From Arthrobacter sp. V1I9 (GTDB lineage: Bacteria > Actinomycetota > Actinomycetes > Actinomycetales > Micrococcaceae), in NCBI RefSeq assembly GCF_030817075.1, contig NZ_JAUSYU010000001.1:2418001-2482000 (forward strand): DNA of 64,000 bases, given 5' to 3'. A program made the translations under genes and the position numbers. The notes beneath the pieces were generated by a model. The model saw only the letters and a program-made list of their open reading frames with translations, was not told the origin of the DNA and did not search any database. This document shows, one piece after another, positions 17,763 to 26,232 of this stretch. The first letter of the stretch is position 1, and every line of letters starts with the position of its first letter.

Positions 17763-19181
17763 TCAGACCATCGTGAGGGCCATCCCCGGCTCCGCGAGGA
17801 TCCCGCCCACGTCTGCCAGGAAGCGTGAGCCCTGTTCCCCGTCCACCAGGCGGTGGTCGAAGGACAGGCTCAGCGTGAGGACCTGGCGCAGTGCCACCTG
17901 GCCCTGATACTCCCACGGCGTGTTCCGCACCGCCCCCAGCGCGAGGATGGCAGCTTCGCCCGGGTTGAGGATGGGTGTGCCGGCGTCGATCCCGAACACA
18001 CCGATGTTGGTGATCGAGATGGTTCCCCCGGACAGCTCGGCAGGTGTGGTCTTGCCTGCCCTTGCACTTTCGGTGAGTTCGGCAAGGGCATCGGCGAGCT
18101 GCAGGAGTGACAGCGAGTCCGCGTCCTTGATGTTGGGTACTGTCAGTCCCCTTGGCGTTGCGGCAGCGATGCCGAGGTTCACGTAGTTGAACGTCACGAT
18201 CTCCTGGTTCGCCTCGTCCCACCGCGCGTTCAGGGCGGGGTTCCGGCGCAGCGCGATCAGCACAGCCTTCGCCGCCAGGGTGAGTGGAGTCAGTTTGTGG
18301 CCGCTGAACTCGCGGCTTTCCTTTAGCCTGGCCAGCAGCTCCATGGCGGGAGTGACATCCACCGTGAGGAACTCGGTGACATGCGGCGCGGTGAAGGCGC
18401 TCTGCACCATGGCCGCCGCCGTGAACTTCCGCACGCCCTTGATGGGCGTCCGGGTTTCCCGCTCCCCTGGACGGGTTTGCAGCGCGACGGCGGCCCCTGC
18501 CTCACGGGCAGGAGCAGCGCCCGCCGCCCCGCCGTCCAGAAAGTGCTGGACGTCCTCGCGGGTGATCAGGCCCTGAGGTCCCGTCGCTGCAACCAGTGCA
18601 AGGTCCACGCCCAAGTCCTTCGCAAACTTGCGCACGGGCGGGGTAGACCGGGGGCGGGTTTCGACGGGCTGGGTTTTGACGGGCTGGGTTTCGACGGGCT
18701 GGGTTTCGACGGGCTCAACCCCCGGGGCTGTCACTGGGAAAGACTCAACCACCGGGAGAGCGTTGCGGGGGCGGCGTGCCGGCCGGGCCGAGCTTTCGAC
18801 GACGGCGCCGTACCCCACCAGGTTGGGTTGCCTCCTGGCAGGCTCCCCCTCCTGCCCCACGGCGGGAGACGCTGGAGCTGCCGGGGACGAAGCGGCGGGG
18901 CCGGGCCCTGACGAGGGGTTACCGGCGTCGTCCGCTACCTCGAACGAGACGATGGGCTTGCCCACCTCCACGATGGTGCCGGGTTGTTCGTGCAGCTCCC
19001 TGATGACTCCCGCGAAGGGGGACGGCAGCTCGACCACTGCCTTGGCGGTTTCGACCTCCGCGATCACCTGGTTGAGGCTGACGGTATCCCCTACCCCAAC
19101 CTTCCAGCTGAGGATTTCTGATTCAGTAAGCCCTTCGCCCAGGTCCGGGAGCCGGAATTCCTTGATCATGGTGGCGCTCAT
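17763..19181 (-). CDS. bkdC: Branched-chain alpha-keto acid dehydrogenase E2
   Basis: Dihydrolipoamide acyltransferase, 472 residues, core of the keto acid dehydrogenase complex. A single lipoyl domain (about 1-80) has Lys47 in ETAKAVVELPSP. A linker, an E3/E1-binding domain (about 190-230, PPVRKFAKDLGVDLA) and the catalytic domain follow, ending in the active-site motif HRLVDG (443-448). The linker contains four copies of a VETQP-like pentapeptide encoded by a 15-bp tandem repeat (18656-18715). ATG 19181 overlaps the bkdB stop as ATGA. The position beside a leucine operon makes branched keto acids the likely substrate rather than pyruvate. Confidence 0.93.
   Translation of the reverse strand: MSATMIKEFRLPDLGEGLTESEILSWKVGVGDTVSLNQVIAEVETAKAVVELPSPFAGVIRELHEQPGTIVEVGKPIVSFEVADDAGNPSSGPGPAASSPAAPASPAVGQEGEPARRQPNLVGYGAVVESSARPARRPRNALPVVESFPVTAPGVEPVETQPVETQPVKTQPVETRPRSTPPVRKFAKDLGVDLALVAATGPQGLITREDVQHFLDGGAAGAAPAREAGAAVALQTRPGERETRTPIKGVRKFTAAAMVQSAFTAPHVTEFLTVDVTPAMELLARLKESREFSGHKLTPLTLAAKAVLIALRRNPALNARWDEANQEIVTFNYVNLGIAAATPRGLTVPNIKDADSLSLLQLADALAELTESARAGKTTPAELSGGTISITNIGVFGIDAGTPILNPGEAAILALGAVRNTPWEYQGQVALRQVLTLSLSFDHRLVDGEQGSRFLADVGGILAEPGMALTMV
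18656..18715 (-). repeat. Four 15-bp tandem repeats in the bkdC linker
   Basis: Units GGGTTTCGACGGGCT at 18656, 18671 (one T change), 18686 and 18701, each 15 bp and in frame, encode VETQP-type pentapeptides in a flexible linker. The last unit runs into CAACC, giving the core of the dispersed element also seen at 10201-10222. Confidence 0.9.
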
Positions 19182-20188
19182 CCTTCCAGCCCGCTGAGGG
19201 AGTTCGGCCGGCCCAGGGCGCGGTCCACGCCGTCGAGGATGCGGTCCAGGCCCGGCAGGTGGTGCATCTCCAACTTGGAGTACGGGTACGGGATGTCGAA
19301 ACCGGTAACCCGCACAGGCGCGGCTTCGAGGTAGTAGAAGCAGCGCTCGGTAATGCTGGCCGCCACCTCCGCACCGATGCCGCCGGACTGGCCGGCCTCA
19401 TGGGTCACCACCAGCCGGCCGGTCTTGCGGACCGAGGCCACCACAGTGTCGTAGTCCACGGGGGCCAGCGAGCGCAGGTCGATGACCTCGATGGAGATCC
19501 CTTCATCTGCGGCGGCCAGGGCGGCGTCCCGTGCAGTCTTCACCAGCGGGCCGTATGCCACCAACGTGAGGTCGGCACCTTCCGTCAGCACACTGGCCCT
19601 GTCCATGGGTACGGCGGAGTTCGGATCAACTGACTCATCCACTTCGCCTTTGTCGTGATAGCGGCGCTTGGGCTCGAAATAGAGGACGGGGTCGTCGCAG
19701 GAGATGGCCTGCTGGATGACGGTGTGGGCGTCCTGCGGGTTGGAGACGGTCACCACCCGCAGCCCGGAGGTGTGGGTGAAGTAGGCTTCCGGGGATTCCG
19801 AGTGGTGTTCGGGTGAGCCGATGCCGCCGCCGAAGGGGACCCTGATGGTGATGGGCATTTTCACGGCGCCACGTGTCCGGTAGTGGAGCTTGGCCACCTG
19901 GCTGACGATCTGGTCGAAAGCCGGGTAGATAAAGCCGTCGAACTGGATCTCCACCACGGGACGGTAGCCGCGGTAGGCCAGCCCTACAGCGGTTCCAACG
20001 ATGGCGGACTCTGCCAGGGGCGTGTCCACCACGCGGTGCTTGCCGAAGTCCTTCTGAAGCCCGTCGGTGATCCTGAAGACGCCGCCCAGGGCACCGATGT
20101 CCTCGCCGAGGAGGATTACCTTGGGATCGTTCTCAAGGGATTTGCGGAGACCGGCGTTGATGGCGCGGGCAAAGGTCATCTGGGTCAT
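19178..20188 (-). CDS. bkdB: Branched-chain alpha-keto acid dehydrogenase E1 beta
   Basis: E1 beta subunit, 336 residues, partner of BkdA in thiamine-diphosphate-dependent decarboxylation of branched keto acids. Typical segments: FARAINAGLRKSLENDPKV, LLGEDIGALGGVFRITDGLQ, ESAIVGTAVGLAYRGYRPVV, IQFDGFIYPAFDQI, FGGGIGSPEHHSESPEA, and the C-terminal HEAGQSGGIGAEVAASI and VTGFDIPYPYSKLE. It is sandwiched in bkdA-bkdB-bkdC with a 1-bp overlap upstream (TGATG) and a 4-bp overlap downstream, so the subunits are co-translated. Confidence 0.95.
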   Translation of the reverse strand: MTQMTFARAINAGLRKSLENDPKVILLGEDIGALGGVFRITDGLQKDFGKHRVVDTPLAESAIVGTAVGLAYRGYRPVVEIQFDGFIYPAFDQIVSQVAKLHYRTRGAVKMPITIRVPFGGGIGSPEHHSESPEAYFTHTSGLRVVTVSNPQDAHTVIQQAISCDDPVLYFEPKRRYHDKGEVDESVDPNSAVPMDRASVLTEGADLTLVAYGPLVKTARDAALAAADEGISIEVIDLRSLAPVDYDTVVASVRKTGRLVVTHEAGQSGGIGAEVAASITERCFYYLEAAPVRVTGFDIPYPYSKLEMHHLPGLDRILDGVDRALGRPNSLSGLEG

Positions 20189-21378
20189 CAGCGTGCACCT
20201 TCTTCTGAGACGGCTTCTGCGGGATCACCGAAGGAGGCCAGGTAACGGGTGTAGTGGTCCTGCTGCCGGTCCAGCCAGGAGTTGGGGGTGCTGTAGACGT
20301 GCTTAAAAACGTCCAGCGGCTGCGGCTCCGGCATGGTGGTGCAGCCTGTGCGCATTTCACGGGCGACGGCGTCGGCCCTGTCCTTGACCTGTTGCTTCAG
20401 CGCTGCCGTCAGCAGGCCCTTGCGGTCCAGGAGCGCTTCCACCCGGCTGATGGGGTCCTTCGCTGCCCAATCCTCCAGTTCATTCGCGTCGCGGTAGCGG
20501 GTGGGGTCATCGGCAGTGGTGTGCGGACCCATCCGGTAGCTGACCGCCTCAATGAAGGTGGGACCGCCGCCGCGCCGGGCACGGTCCAGGGCCACCCGCG
20601 TTGCGGCCATCACGGCCAGGACGTCATTGCCGTCCACCCGAAGGCTGGGGATGCCGAACCCGGCCGCCCTGTCCGCCAGCTGGATATGCGACTGAAGCCG
20701 CACCGGCTCGGAGATGGCCCAATGGTTGTTGGTGCAGAAAAAAACCACAGGCACCTGGAAACTCGCGGCGAAAACCATCGCCTCGTTGACGTCGCCCTCG
20801 CTGGTTGCGCCGTCGCCGAAATACGTCACCGCCGCGGAATCTGCGCCGTCGTTCTGAATGCCCATGGCGTACCCGGTGGCGTGCAGGGTCTGCGCGCCGA
20901 TGATGATCTGCGGCGTGGCCATGTTGATGGAGTACGGATCCCAGCCGGAGGAGGCATTGCCGCGCCAGACCCGGATGATGTCCGTCAGGTCGACACCCCG
21001 GCAGTAGGCAACACCGTTTTCGCGGTAGCTGGAAAAAACGAAGTCATCCGCCCGGAGGGACCGGCCGGAGCCCACCTGCGCCGCTTCCTGCCCCAGGAGG
21101 GGCGGCCACAGTGCGAGCTCACCCTGCCTCTGCAGGGCCGTGGCTTCGACGTCGATGCGCCGGACAACAGTCATGTCCTCGAACAGCGAGCACAACTGCT
21201 CGTCCGTAACGTCCTGTACCCAGGGGTCGAATTCCGGGTGGCTTACCCGCTCCCCGGAGGGAGTAATCAGCTGGACGAGGCCCTTGCCCTGCCCGTGGAT
21301 ATCCGCCCTGGCCTCAGCGCTTGGGGCACCTGCACCTGGGGTATTTGCGCCGTCCTGGCCCGTTCCGCCTGTAGACAC
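20188..21378 (-). CDS. bkdA: Branched-chain alpha-keto acid dehydrogenase E1 alpha
   Basis: E1 alpha subunit, 396 residues. The thiamine diphosphate motif is GDGATSEGDVNEA ending in FCTNN. Upstream HATGYAMGIQN and downstream SYRMGPHTTADDPTRYR, the phosphorylation-loop region of the family, identify a branched-chain rather than a pyruvate E1. First gene of bkdABC. About 190 bp separates it from the divergent Lrp-family gene; this gap holds a perfect Crp/GlxR consensus and Lrp-like repeats. The first 30 residues are polar and variable, so a slightly later start cannot be excluded. Confidence 0.94.
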   Translation of the reverse strand: MSTGGTGQDGANTPGAGAPSAEARADIHGQGKGLVQLITPSGERVSHPEFDPWVQDVTDEQLCSLFEDMTVVRRIDVEATALQRQGELALWPPLLGQEAAQVGSGRSLRADDFVFSSYRENGVAYCRGVDLTDIIRVWRGNASSGWDPYSINMATPQIIIGAQTLHATGYAMGIQNDGADSAAVTYFGDGATSEGDVNEAMVFAASFQVPVVFFCTNNHWAISEPVRLQSHIQLADRAAGFGIPSLRVDGNDVLAVMAATRVALDRARRGGGPTFIEAVSYRMGPHTTADDPTRYRDANELEDWAAKDPISRVEALLDRKGLLTAALKQQVKDRADAVAREMRTGCTTMPEPQPLDVFKHVYSTPNSWLDRQQDHYTRYLASFGDPAEAVSEEGAR

Positions 21379-21470
21379 GATAGCCGCACCTTCTCACGTT
21401 GTTGACCCGCGGATTCCGGGACTTGTGATCCCGCTGGCCGCCGGCCCCCGGGCGCCGTTGCCCCGGATAC

Positions 21471-21486
21471 TGTGACCCTACTCACA
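21471..21486. promoter_or_regulatory. Perfect Crp/GlxR consensus site
   Basis: TGTGACCCTACTCACA matches TGTGA-N6-TCACA at all ten fixed positions. It lies in the divergent bkdA/Lrp promoter region, 93 bp from the bkdA start and 85 bp from the Lrp-family start. Confidence 0.6.
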
Positions 21487-21533
21487 ATGCTCATTGGGTA
21501 CAACCGCCAGCGCCATCGTTGAGCACAATGCTC
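21483..21533. promoter_or_regulatory. Paired Lrp-like sites
   Basis: CACAATGCTC occurs at 21483-21492 and 21524-21533, 41 bp apart (about four helical turns). The second copy sits in the inverted repeat GAGCA-CAA-TGCTC (21521-21533). Phased repeats in front of an Lrp-family gene fit binding of its octamer. Confidence 0.45.
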
Positions 21534-21570
21534 TGCCAGGCGTCTTGTGACGGTGCTAACGTTGCGCATT

Positions 21571-22044
21571 ATGCAAGCTTTGGATGGCACCGACACCCGC
21601 CTTTTAGCTGCCCTGGCCCAGGATCCGCGGCGGACGGTAGTGGCCCTGGCCCAGAAGCTGGGCCTGTCCAGGAATACCGTGCAGGCACGGATGGCCCAGC
21701 TGGAGAAAAAGCACGTGTTCCTGTCCTTCGAACGCAGGATCAATCCGGTGGCGCTCGGGTATCCGCTGATGGCGTTCATTTCCGTCCATGTCCAGCAGCA
21801 GAAGCTTGCCCAGCTGGCGACAGCCCTGGCCGAGGTCCCGGAAATCCTCGAAGGCTACGGGCTGACGGGCTCCGCCGACCTGCTGCTCCGGGTGGTGGCA
21901 CTGGACGCCGAGGACCTCTTCCGCATCAACGGGAAGATTCTTGCGTGCGACGGCGTGGACCGGACCGATACTGCGCTGGCTATGGGTGAGCTCATTCCCT
22001 TCCGCGTGCAGCCCCTGCTGGAGCGGGGCCCGCAAGGCGGCTGA
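21571..22044 (+). CDS. Lrp/AsnC-family regulator (BkdR-like)
   Basis: 157 residues from the chosen ATG. The HTH is at about 25-48 (VVALAQKLGLSRNTVQARMA), followed by the RAM ligand-binding domain (PLMAFISVHVQQQKLAQL, GYGLTGSADLLLRVVA). The frame runs eight codons further up to GTG 21547, but ATG 21571 gives the usual QALDGTDTRLLAAL start; no clear ribosome-binding site precedes either, and a -10-like TAACGT ten bases before the ATG suggests a leaderless message. Divergent from bkdABC, as bkdR of pseudomonads, an Lrp-type activator of bkd genes. Function by context, family by sequence. Confidence 0.87.
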   Translation: MQALDGTDTRLLAALAQDPRRTVVALAQKLGLSRNTVQARMAQLEKKHVFLSFERRINPVALGYPLMAFISVHVQQQKLAQLATALAEVPEILEGYGLTGSADLLLRVVALDAEDLFRINGKILACDGVDRTDTALAMGELIPFRVQPLLERGPQGG

Positions 22045-22179
22045 CAGCACCGCGGACTGCCACCGCCACGAAAGTACGACGGCGGCAGCCCGGGCTATAG
22101 GCTGTTGCAAGTTAATCACGGGTTCCGGGAGGTCCCCGCAACCAGGCGGTGCCATGCACCACGCCGGAAAGGCCCCATC

Positions 22180-22647
22180 TTGAGCAGTCCCCAGGAACCG
22201 TACCAGCAGCCCCCGGTCAAGAGCCGGCGGAAACTCTGGATCATTCTGGCGAGCATCGGCGGCGTCCTGCTTCTGGTGGTCCTGGGCATCATCATCCTGG
22301 TCAACGTGGTGGGGAATGCCACCAACCAGGCGAGGGGCCTTGCTGACGGTTTCACCAGGATGGTCATCAGCGGCCAGAGCTCGCAGGCCTACGATGAGTA
22401 CCTCGACCCTGCCCTGAAGGAACAGTTGTCAATGGAAGCGTTTATCGCTGGAGTGGACACCCTGGAGATGAATGATTCGTGCAAGCCGTCCTACAACGAC
22501 TTCAAGGTGGGCACCGACAACGGGGTCAAGGCGGCGGACGTGGCGGGTGTCATCACCTGTGATGGCAAGGAAGTAGACCTTGCCTACCGCTTCGAAGGCA
22601 CCGAGGAGCTGAAGATGACCAATATCAAGCTCCGGCCGAAGGCTTAG
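22180..22647 (+). CDS. Single-span membrane protein, function unknown
   Basis: 155 residues from TTG 22180, preceded by AAAGG eight bases upstream; the frame is open to 22105, but that region looks non-coding. A short polar N-terminus (PQEPYQQPPVKSRRK) leads into one hydrophobic helix (about 19-43), then an extracytoplasmic domain of about 110 residues with two cysteines (NDSCKPSY, GVITCDGKE) that could form a disulfide. The domain resembles small NTF2-like or DUF4878-type domains in Gram-positive membrane proteins, which I cannot confirm. Convergent with actP; a strong terminator lies between. Confidence 0.75.
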   Translation: MSSPQEPYQQPPVKSRRKLWIILASIGGVLLLVVLGIIILVNVVGNATNQARGLADGFTRMVISGQSSQAYDEYLDPALKEQLSMEAFIAGVDTLEMNDSCKPSYNDFKVGTDNGVKAADVAGVITCDGKEVDLAYRFEGTEELKMTNIKLRPKA

Positions 22648-22691
22648 GCCCACACCGGTCCAGCTCCACAACTGCCTCCTCACAACACCTC

Positions 22692-22736
22692 CACACCGAT
22701 AAGCTCCACACAGATAAGCCCCACACAGCTAAGCTC
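22692..22736. repeat. Three 15-bp imperfect tandem repeats
   Basis: CACACCGATAAGCTC, CACACAGATAAGCCC and CACACAGCTAAGCTC follow one another just after the stop of the membrane-protein gene and before the terminator. No coding role is evident. Confidence 0.8.
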
Positions 22737-22751
22737 CACCGAAAGACACGA

Positions 22752-22783
22752 AAGAGCCTCGGCGCCGCAGCGCCGAGGCTCTT
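22752..22783. terminator. Bidirectional terminator hairpin
   Basis: AAGAGCCTCGGCGC (22752-22765) and its perfect inverse (22770-22783) enclose a 4-base loop. The 14-bp stem lies between the convergent membrane-protein and actP genes and is flanked by short A and T runs. Confidence 0.8.
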
Positions 22784-22815
22784 CTCTGCAATGGCAGATA
22801 AGCGGTCCGCGACAG

Positions 22816-24432
22816 TTAGTGGTTGACTGCCTTTTCTGCCCCGACACCGGTGAGGGACCGGACTTCCATTTCGGCCTGCTTCGCCGGATCTTCGCGCCTC
22901 TTGTCCAGGACGGTTCCCAGCCAGCCGAGGAAGAACGCCAGCGGAATGGACACGATGCCCGGGTTGCTCAGCGGGAAGATCGCGAAGTTGGCGTCCTTGA
23001 TCATCGAAGTCGCTCCGCCGGAAACCACCGGCGAGAAGATGATCAGGACAATCGCGGCGCCAAGCCCGCCGTACATGCTCCACACTGCGCCCTGCGTGGT
23101 GAACTTCCGCCAGAACAAGGAGTAGACGATGGTGGGCAGGTTGGCGGAGGCGGCGACGGCGAATGCCAACGCCACGAGGAACGCCACGTTCTGCCCGTTG
23201 GCGAGGATGCCGCCCAGGATGGCCAGGATACCGATGACCACCACGGTGCGCCGGGCCACTTTAACTTCAGTGTCGGCGTCGGCCTTGCCCTTGGAGATGA
23301 CGCTGGCGTAGATGTCGTGGGCGAAGGACGCGGCGGCCGTGATGGTCAGGCCGGCCACAACGGCGAGGATGGTGGCAAACGCAACCGCCGAGATGAAGCC
23401 CAGCAGGAGCGGTCCGCCCAGGTAGAAGGCCAGCAGCGGGGCCGCGGCATTCACGCCGCCGGGTGCCGTCCGGATGGTTTCCGAACCCACGAGTGCAGCT
23501 GCGCCGTAGCCGAGCACCAACGTGAAGAGGTAGAACAGGCCAATCAGCCAGATGGCCCACACCACGGACTTGCGGGCTTCCTTGGCCGTGGGGACGGTGT
23601 AGAAGCGCATCAGGACGTGCGGCAGGGCGGCAGTTCCGAGGACCAGCGCGAGGCCCAGGGACATAAAGTCCAGCTTGGACGTCTCGGTCTTGCCGTACTG
23701 CAGGCCCGGATTAAGGACGGCGGGGTTGTTCGCCGTCTCCACTGCCGCACCCAGCAGGCTGGAGAGGTTGAAGCCGTAAATCGCCAGGACCCAGAGGGTC
23801 ATCACGGCCGCTCCGGCGATGAGCAGGACTGCCTTGATGATCTGCACCCAGGTGGTGCCCTTCATGCCACCGATGAGCACGTACATGATCATGAGGCCGC
23901 CGACGACGATGATCACCAATGCCTGTCCGCCCCAGTCGCTGATGCCGAGCAGCAGCGACACAAGGCTTCCGGCGCCTGCCATCTGGGCCAGGAGGTAGAA
24001 GAAGCAGACAGCCAGGGTGGAGATGGCGGCGGCAATGCGGACGGGCCGCTGCTTGAGGCGGAAGGACAGCACGTCTGCCATGGTGAACTTGCCCGTGTTG
24101 CGCAGGAGCTCGGCAACGAGCAGCAGCGCCACAAGCCATGCGACCAGGAAGCCGATGGAGTACATAAAACCGTCGTAGCCATTGATGGCGATGGCTCCGG
24201 TGATGCCCAGGAACGAGGCTGCCGAGAGGTAGTCCCCTGCGATGGCCGTTCCGTTCTGCGAGCCGGTGAAGGAGCGGCCGGCGGCGTAGTAGTCGGCCGC
24301 GGTTTTGTTGTTCCGGCTGGCGCGGAACACAATGACCATGGTCACGGCCACGAACAAGGCAAAGACGCCCATGTTCAGCAGGGTGGTGTCCTTGAGGGCG
24401 GCCACGTCCACCGCTGTGGCGATCCCGATCAT
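22816..24432 (-). CDS. actP: Cation/acetate symporter
   Basis: 538-residue sodium:solute symporter, ActP/MctC type, for acetate and other short monocarboxylates. About 13 membrane helices are visible. Family landmarks: DYYAAGRSFTGSQNGTAIAG, GDYLSAASFLGITGAIAING, SFRLKQRPVRIAAAISTL, QMAGAGSLVSLLLG, GGMKGTTWVQIIKAVLL and LPHVLMRFYTVPTAKEAR. It starts inside the stop of the DUF485 gene (ATGA). This gene pair is the usual yjcH-actP unit. A Crp/GlxR-like site lies upstream of the pair and a LytS/LytTR system is divergent. Confidence 0.93.
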   Translation of the reverse strand: MIGIATAVDVAALKDTTLLNMGVFALFVAVTMVIVFRASRNNKTAADYYAAGRSFTGSQNGTAIAGDYLSAASFLGITGAIAINGYDGFMYSIGFLVAWLVALLLVAELLRNTGKFTMADVLSFRLKQRPVRIAAAISTLAVCFFYLLAQMAGAGSLVSLLLGISDWGGQALVIIVVGGLMIMYVLIGGMKGTTWVQIIKAVLLIAGAAVMTLWVLAIYGFNLSSLLGAAVETANNPAVLNPGLQYGKTETSKLDFMSLGLALVLGTAALPHVLMRFYTVPTAKEARKSVVWAIWLIGLFYLFTLVLGYGAAALVGSETIRTAPGGVNAAAPLLAFYLGGPLLLGFISAVAFATILAVVAGLTITAAASFAHDIYASVISKGKADADTEVKVARRTVVVIGILAILGGILANGQNVAFLVALAFAVAASANLPTIVYSLFWRKFTTQGAVWSMYGGLGAAIVLIIFSPVVSGGATSMIKDANFAIFPLSNPGIVSIPLAFFLGWLGTVLDKRREDPAKQAEMEVRSLTGVGAEKAVNH

Positions 24433-24809
24433 TTGTTTACCCCGCCCACTCGGTTGCCGTCCTTATCAAATTCGTGCCCTTCGATTTCATCGCGGATTTC
24501 TGCGGCGATGGGGTCCAGCTTCCGGTTGGAGTAGCTGACGTACCAGCTGGTGATCGCAAACGTCGAGACGAACTGGAGCAGGCCCAGAATCAGGCCAACG
24601 TTGATGTTGCCCCAGACCTTGGTGGACATAAAGCCCACTGCGTAGTCCGCCAGCAGGACGTACGCGAAGTACCACAGCAGGAATGCGATTGCCATGGGGA
24701 AGACAAAGCTGCGGTGACGCTTGCGCAGTTCCTGGAACTGCTCGGTCGACTGGACCTGTTCAAAGTCCACGGACGCCGCTGCGTCCGGAGTGTGGGCATC
24801 GTTACCCAT
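24429..24809 (-). CDS. DUF485 membrane protein (YjcH-like)
   Basis: 126-residue inner-membrane protein with two hydrophobic helices (about 38-60 and 70-95), LRKRHRSFVFPMAIAFLLWY and WGNINVGLILGLLQFVSTFA, typical of DUF485. Such proteins are encoded beside acetate symporters and are thought to assist them; the mechanism is unknown. The C-terminus is charged (EIEGHEFDKDGNR). Its stop overlaps the actP start by four bases, so the two are co-translated. About 140 bp upstream lies the divergent histidine-kinase gene. Confidence 0.9.
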   Translation of the reverse strand: MGNDAHTPDAAASVDFEQVQSTEQFQELRKRHRSFVFPMAIAFLLWYFAYVLLADYAVGFMSTKVWGNINVGLILGLLQFVSTFAITSWYVSYSNRKLDPIAAEIRDEIEGHEFDKDGNRVGGVNK

Positions 24810-24874
24810 CGTTCCTCCTCATTGAGACTTGCCTTGGACACACCAGCCGCAAATCCTGTCAGGAATACCGCAAG

Positions 24875-24890
24875 TGTGACTGCAATCACT
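24875..24890. promoter_or_regulatory. Crp/GlxR-like site (one mismatch)
   Basis: TGTGACTGCAATCACT matches TGTGA-N6-TCACA at 9 of 10 fixed positions. It lies 66 bp upstream of the DUF485-actP pair and 61 bp upstream of the histidine-kinase frame, so it could serve both. Confidence 0.5.
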
Positions 24891-24950
24891 CTGCTGGGCG
24901 ATGGCGGCACATGAAAGATCCGGCTCGCCGGCGGTCGCTCAACGGTCGGG

Positions 24951-26198
24951 ATGCTGCGACAAACGGCACCCGCCATTACGCTGGGCACCATGCCGGACTC
25001 CCCCCTCCTGACTGCCGCGGCCGTGGCCGTGATCGCCATGGCCGTCGCCGTCGTCGTCGGCGTGGGACTCAAGGTGCTGCGCTCCTTCCGGGACCTCGGC
25101 ACGGACGCCGAACGCGCGACGTACCACACGCTGCACGCGGCATCCCAGGCAGGCCAGCATCTTCGGCGCGGCCTCAACCCCGCGGGTGCGGCGAAAGCCA
25201 GCCGGCAGCTGCGCACGCTGCTGGGCTGCGAGGCGCTGGCCATCACCGATACCACAGGGGTGCTTGCGTGGGACGGGGCCGCCGAAGAACTGAAGCCGCA
25301 GTTGATGGATCTCGCCGAAGGGGTGCTGGCAGGCGGGCGGACGGCAGTTCTTCCGCCCGGCCGGCCGGCAGGGCGGGGTGGTGCCCAGAAGAGCGGCACG
25401 GGCGGTCAGCTCGCCGCGGTGATTGCCCCGGTGCGGGCCGGGACCCGGGTGGTGGGCGCCGTCGCCGCCTTCGCACCGTCAACAAGCGCGGGACTGGTGC
25501 GGGCCACCGGCGAAGTGGCCGACTGGGTGGCCGTGCAGGTGGAACTTGCGGAGCTGGACGCGTCACGGACACTGCTGATGGAGGCCGAGGTACGCGCGCT
25601 GCGCGCCCAGATCAGCCCGCACTTCATCTACAACTCGCTCAACGCCATAGCGTCCTTCATCAACACCGACCCCGCCCGGGCACGTGAGTTGGTGGTGGAG
25701 TTCGCCGATTTCACGCGCTACTCCTTTCGCCGGCACGGCGACTTCACCACGCTCGCGGAGGAGCTTCGCTGCATTGACCGCTACCTCCTCCTGGAACGTG
25801 CCCGGTTCGGCGAGCGCGTCCAGGTCAGCCTGCGGGTGGCGCCGGAGGTCCTCAGCACCGTCATCCCCTTCCTCAGCCTGCAGCCGCTGGTGGAAAACGC
25901 GGTGCGGCACGGTCTGGAGGCCAAGGAAGGGCCGGGGCACATCAGCATCAGCGCGAACGACGCCGGCGCTTTCGCCGAGGTGAGGATTGAGGACGACGGC
26001 GTGGGCATGGACCCTGCGCAGCTGCAGTCCGTGCTTGCCGGCCATACCGACGGCGAGCACGTGGGCCTGCGGAACGTGGACGCCCGCCTCCGCCAGGTCT
26101 ACGGCAATGACCACGGCCTGGTCATCGACACCGCCCCCGGGGAGGGGACGCTGATCACCATGCGGGTCCCGAAGTCGCAGCCGGGGCACGACGCGTGA
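24951..26198 (+). CDS. LytS-type sensor histidine kinase
   Basis: Membrane-bound kinase of up to 415 residues. An N-terminal helix (LLTAAAVAVIAMAVAVVVGV) is followed by a GAF-like sensor region (about 60-200), the HisKA-7TM-type phosphoacceptor segment with QISPHFIYNSLNAI, and a C-terminal HATPase domain (VENAVRHGLEAKEG, EDDGVGMDP, GLRNVDARL). The frame opens at ATG 24951; ATG 24990 is an equally good start and would place the helix nearer the N-terminus. It is followed by its LytTR response regulator. The gene order with carboxylate symporters on both sides suggests control of acetate-type uptake (inference). Confidence 0.9.
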   Translation: MLRQTAPAITLGTMPDSPLLTAAAVAVIAMAVAVVVGVGLKVLRSFRDLGTDAERATYHTLHAASQAGQHLRRGLNPAGAAKASRQLRTLLGCEALAITDTTGVLAWDGAAEELKPQLMDLAEGVLAGGRTAVLPPGRPAGRGGAQKSGTGGQLAAVIAPVRAGTRVVGAVAAFAPSTSAGLVRATGEVADWVAVQVELAELDASRTLLMEAEVRALRAQISPHFIYNSLNAIASFINTDPARARELVVEFADFTRYSFRRHGDFTTLAEELRCIDRYLLLERARFGERVQVSLRVAPEVLSTVIPFLSLQPLVENAVRHGLEAKEGPGHISISANDAGAFAEVRIEDDGVGMDPAQLQSVLAGHTDGEHVGLRNVDARLRQVYGNDHGLVIDTAPGEGTLITMRVPKSQPGHDA

Positions 26199-26232
26199 AC
26201 CTGCTGCTTCCGCCGGAAAGTACCCTAGGAAC

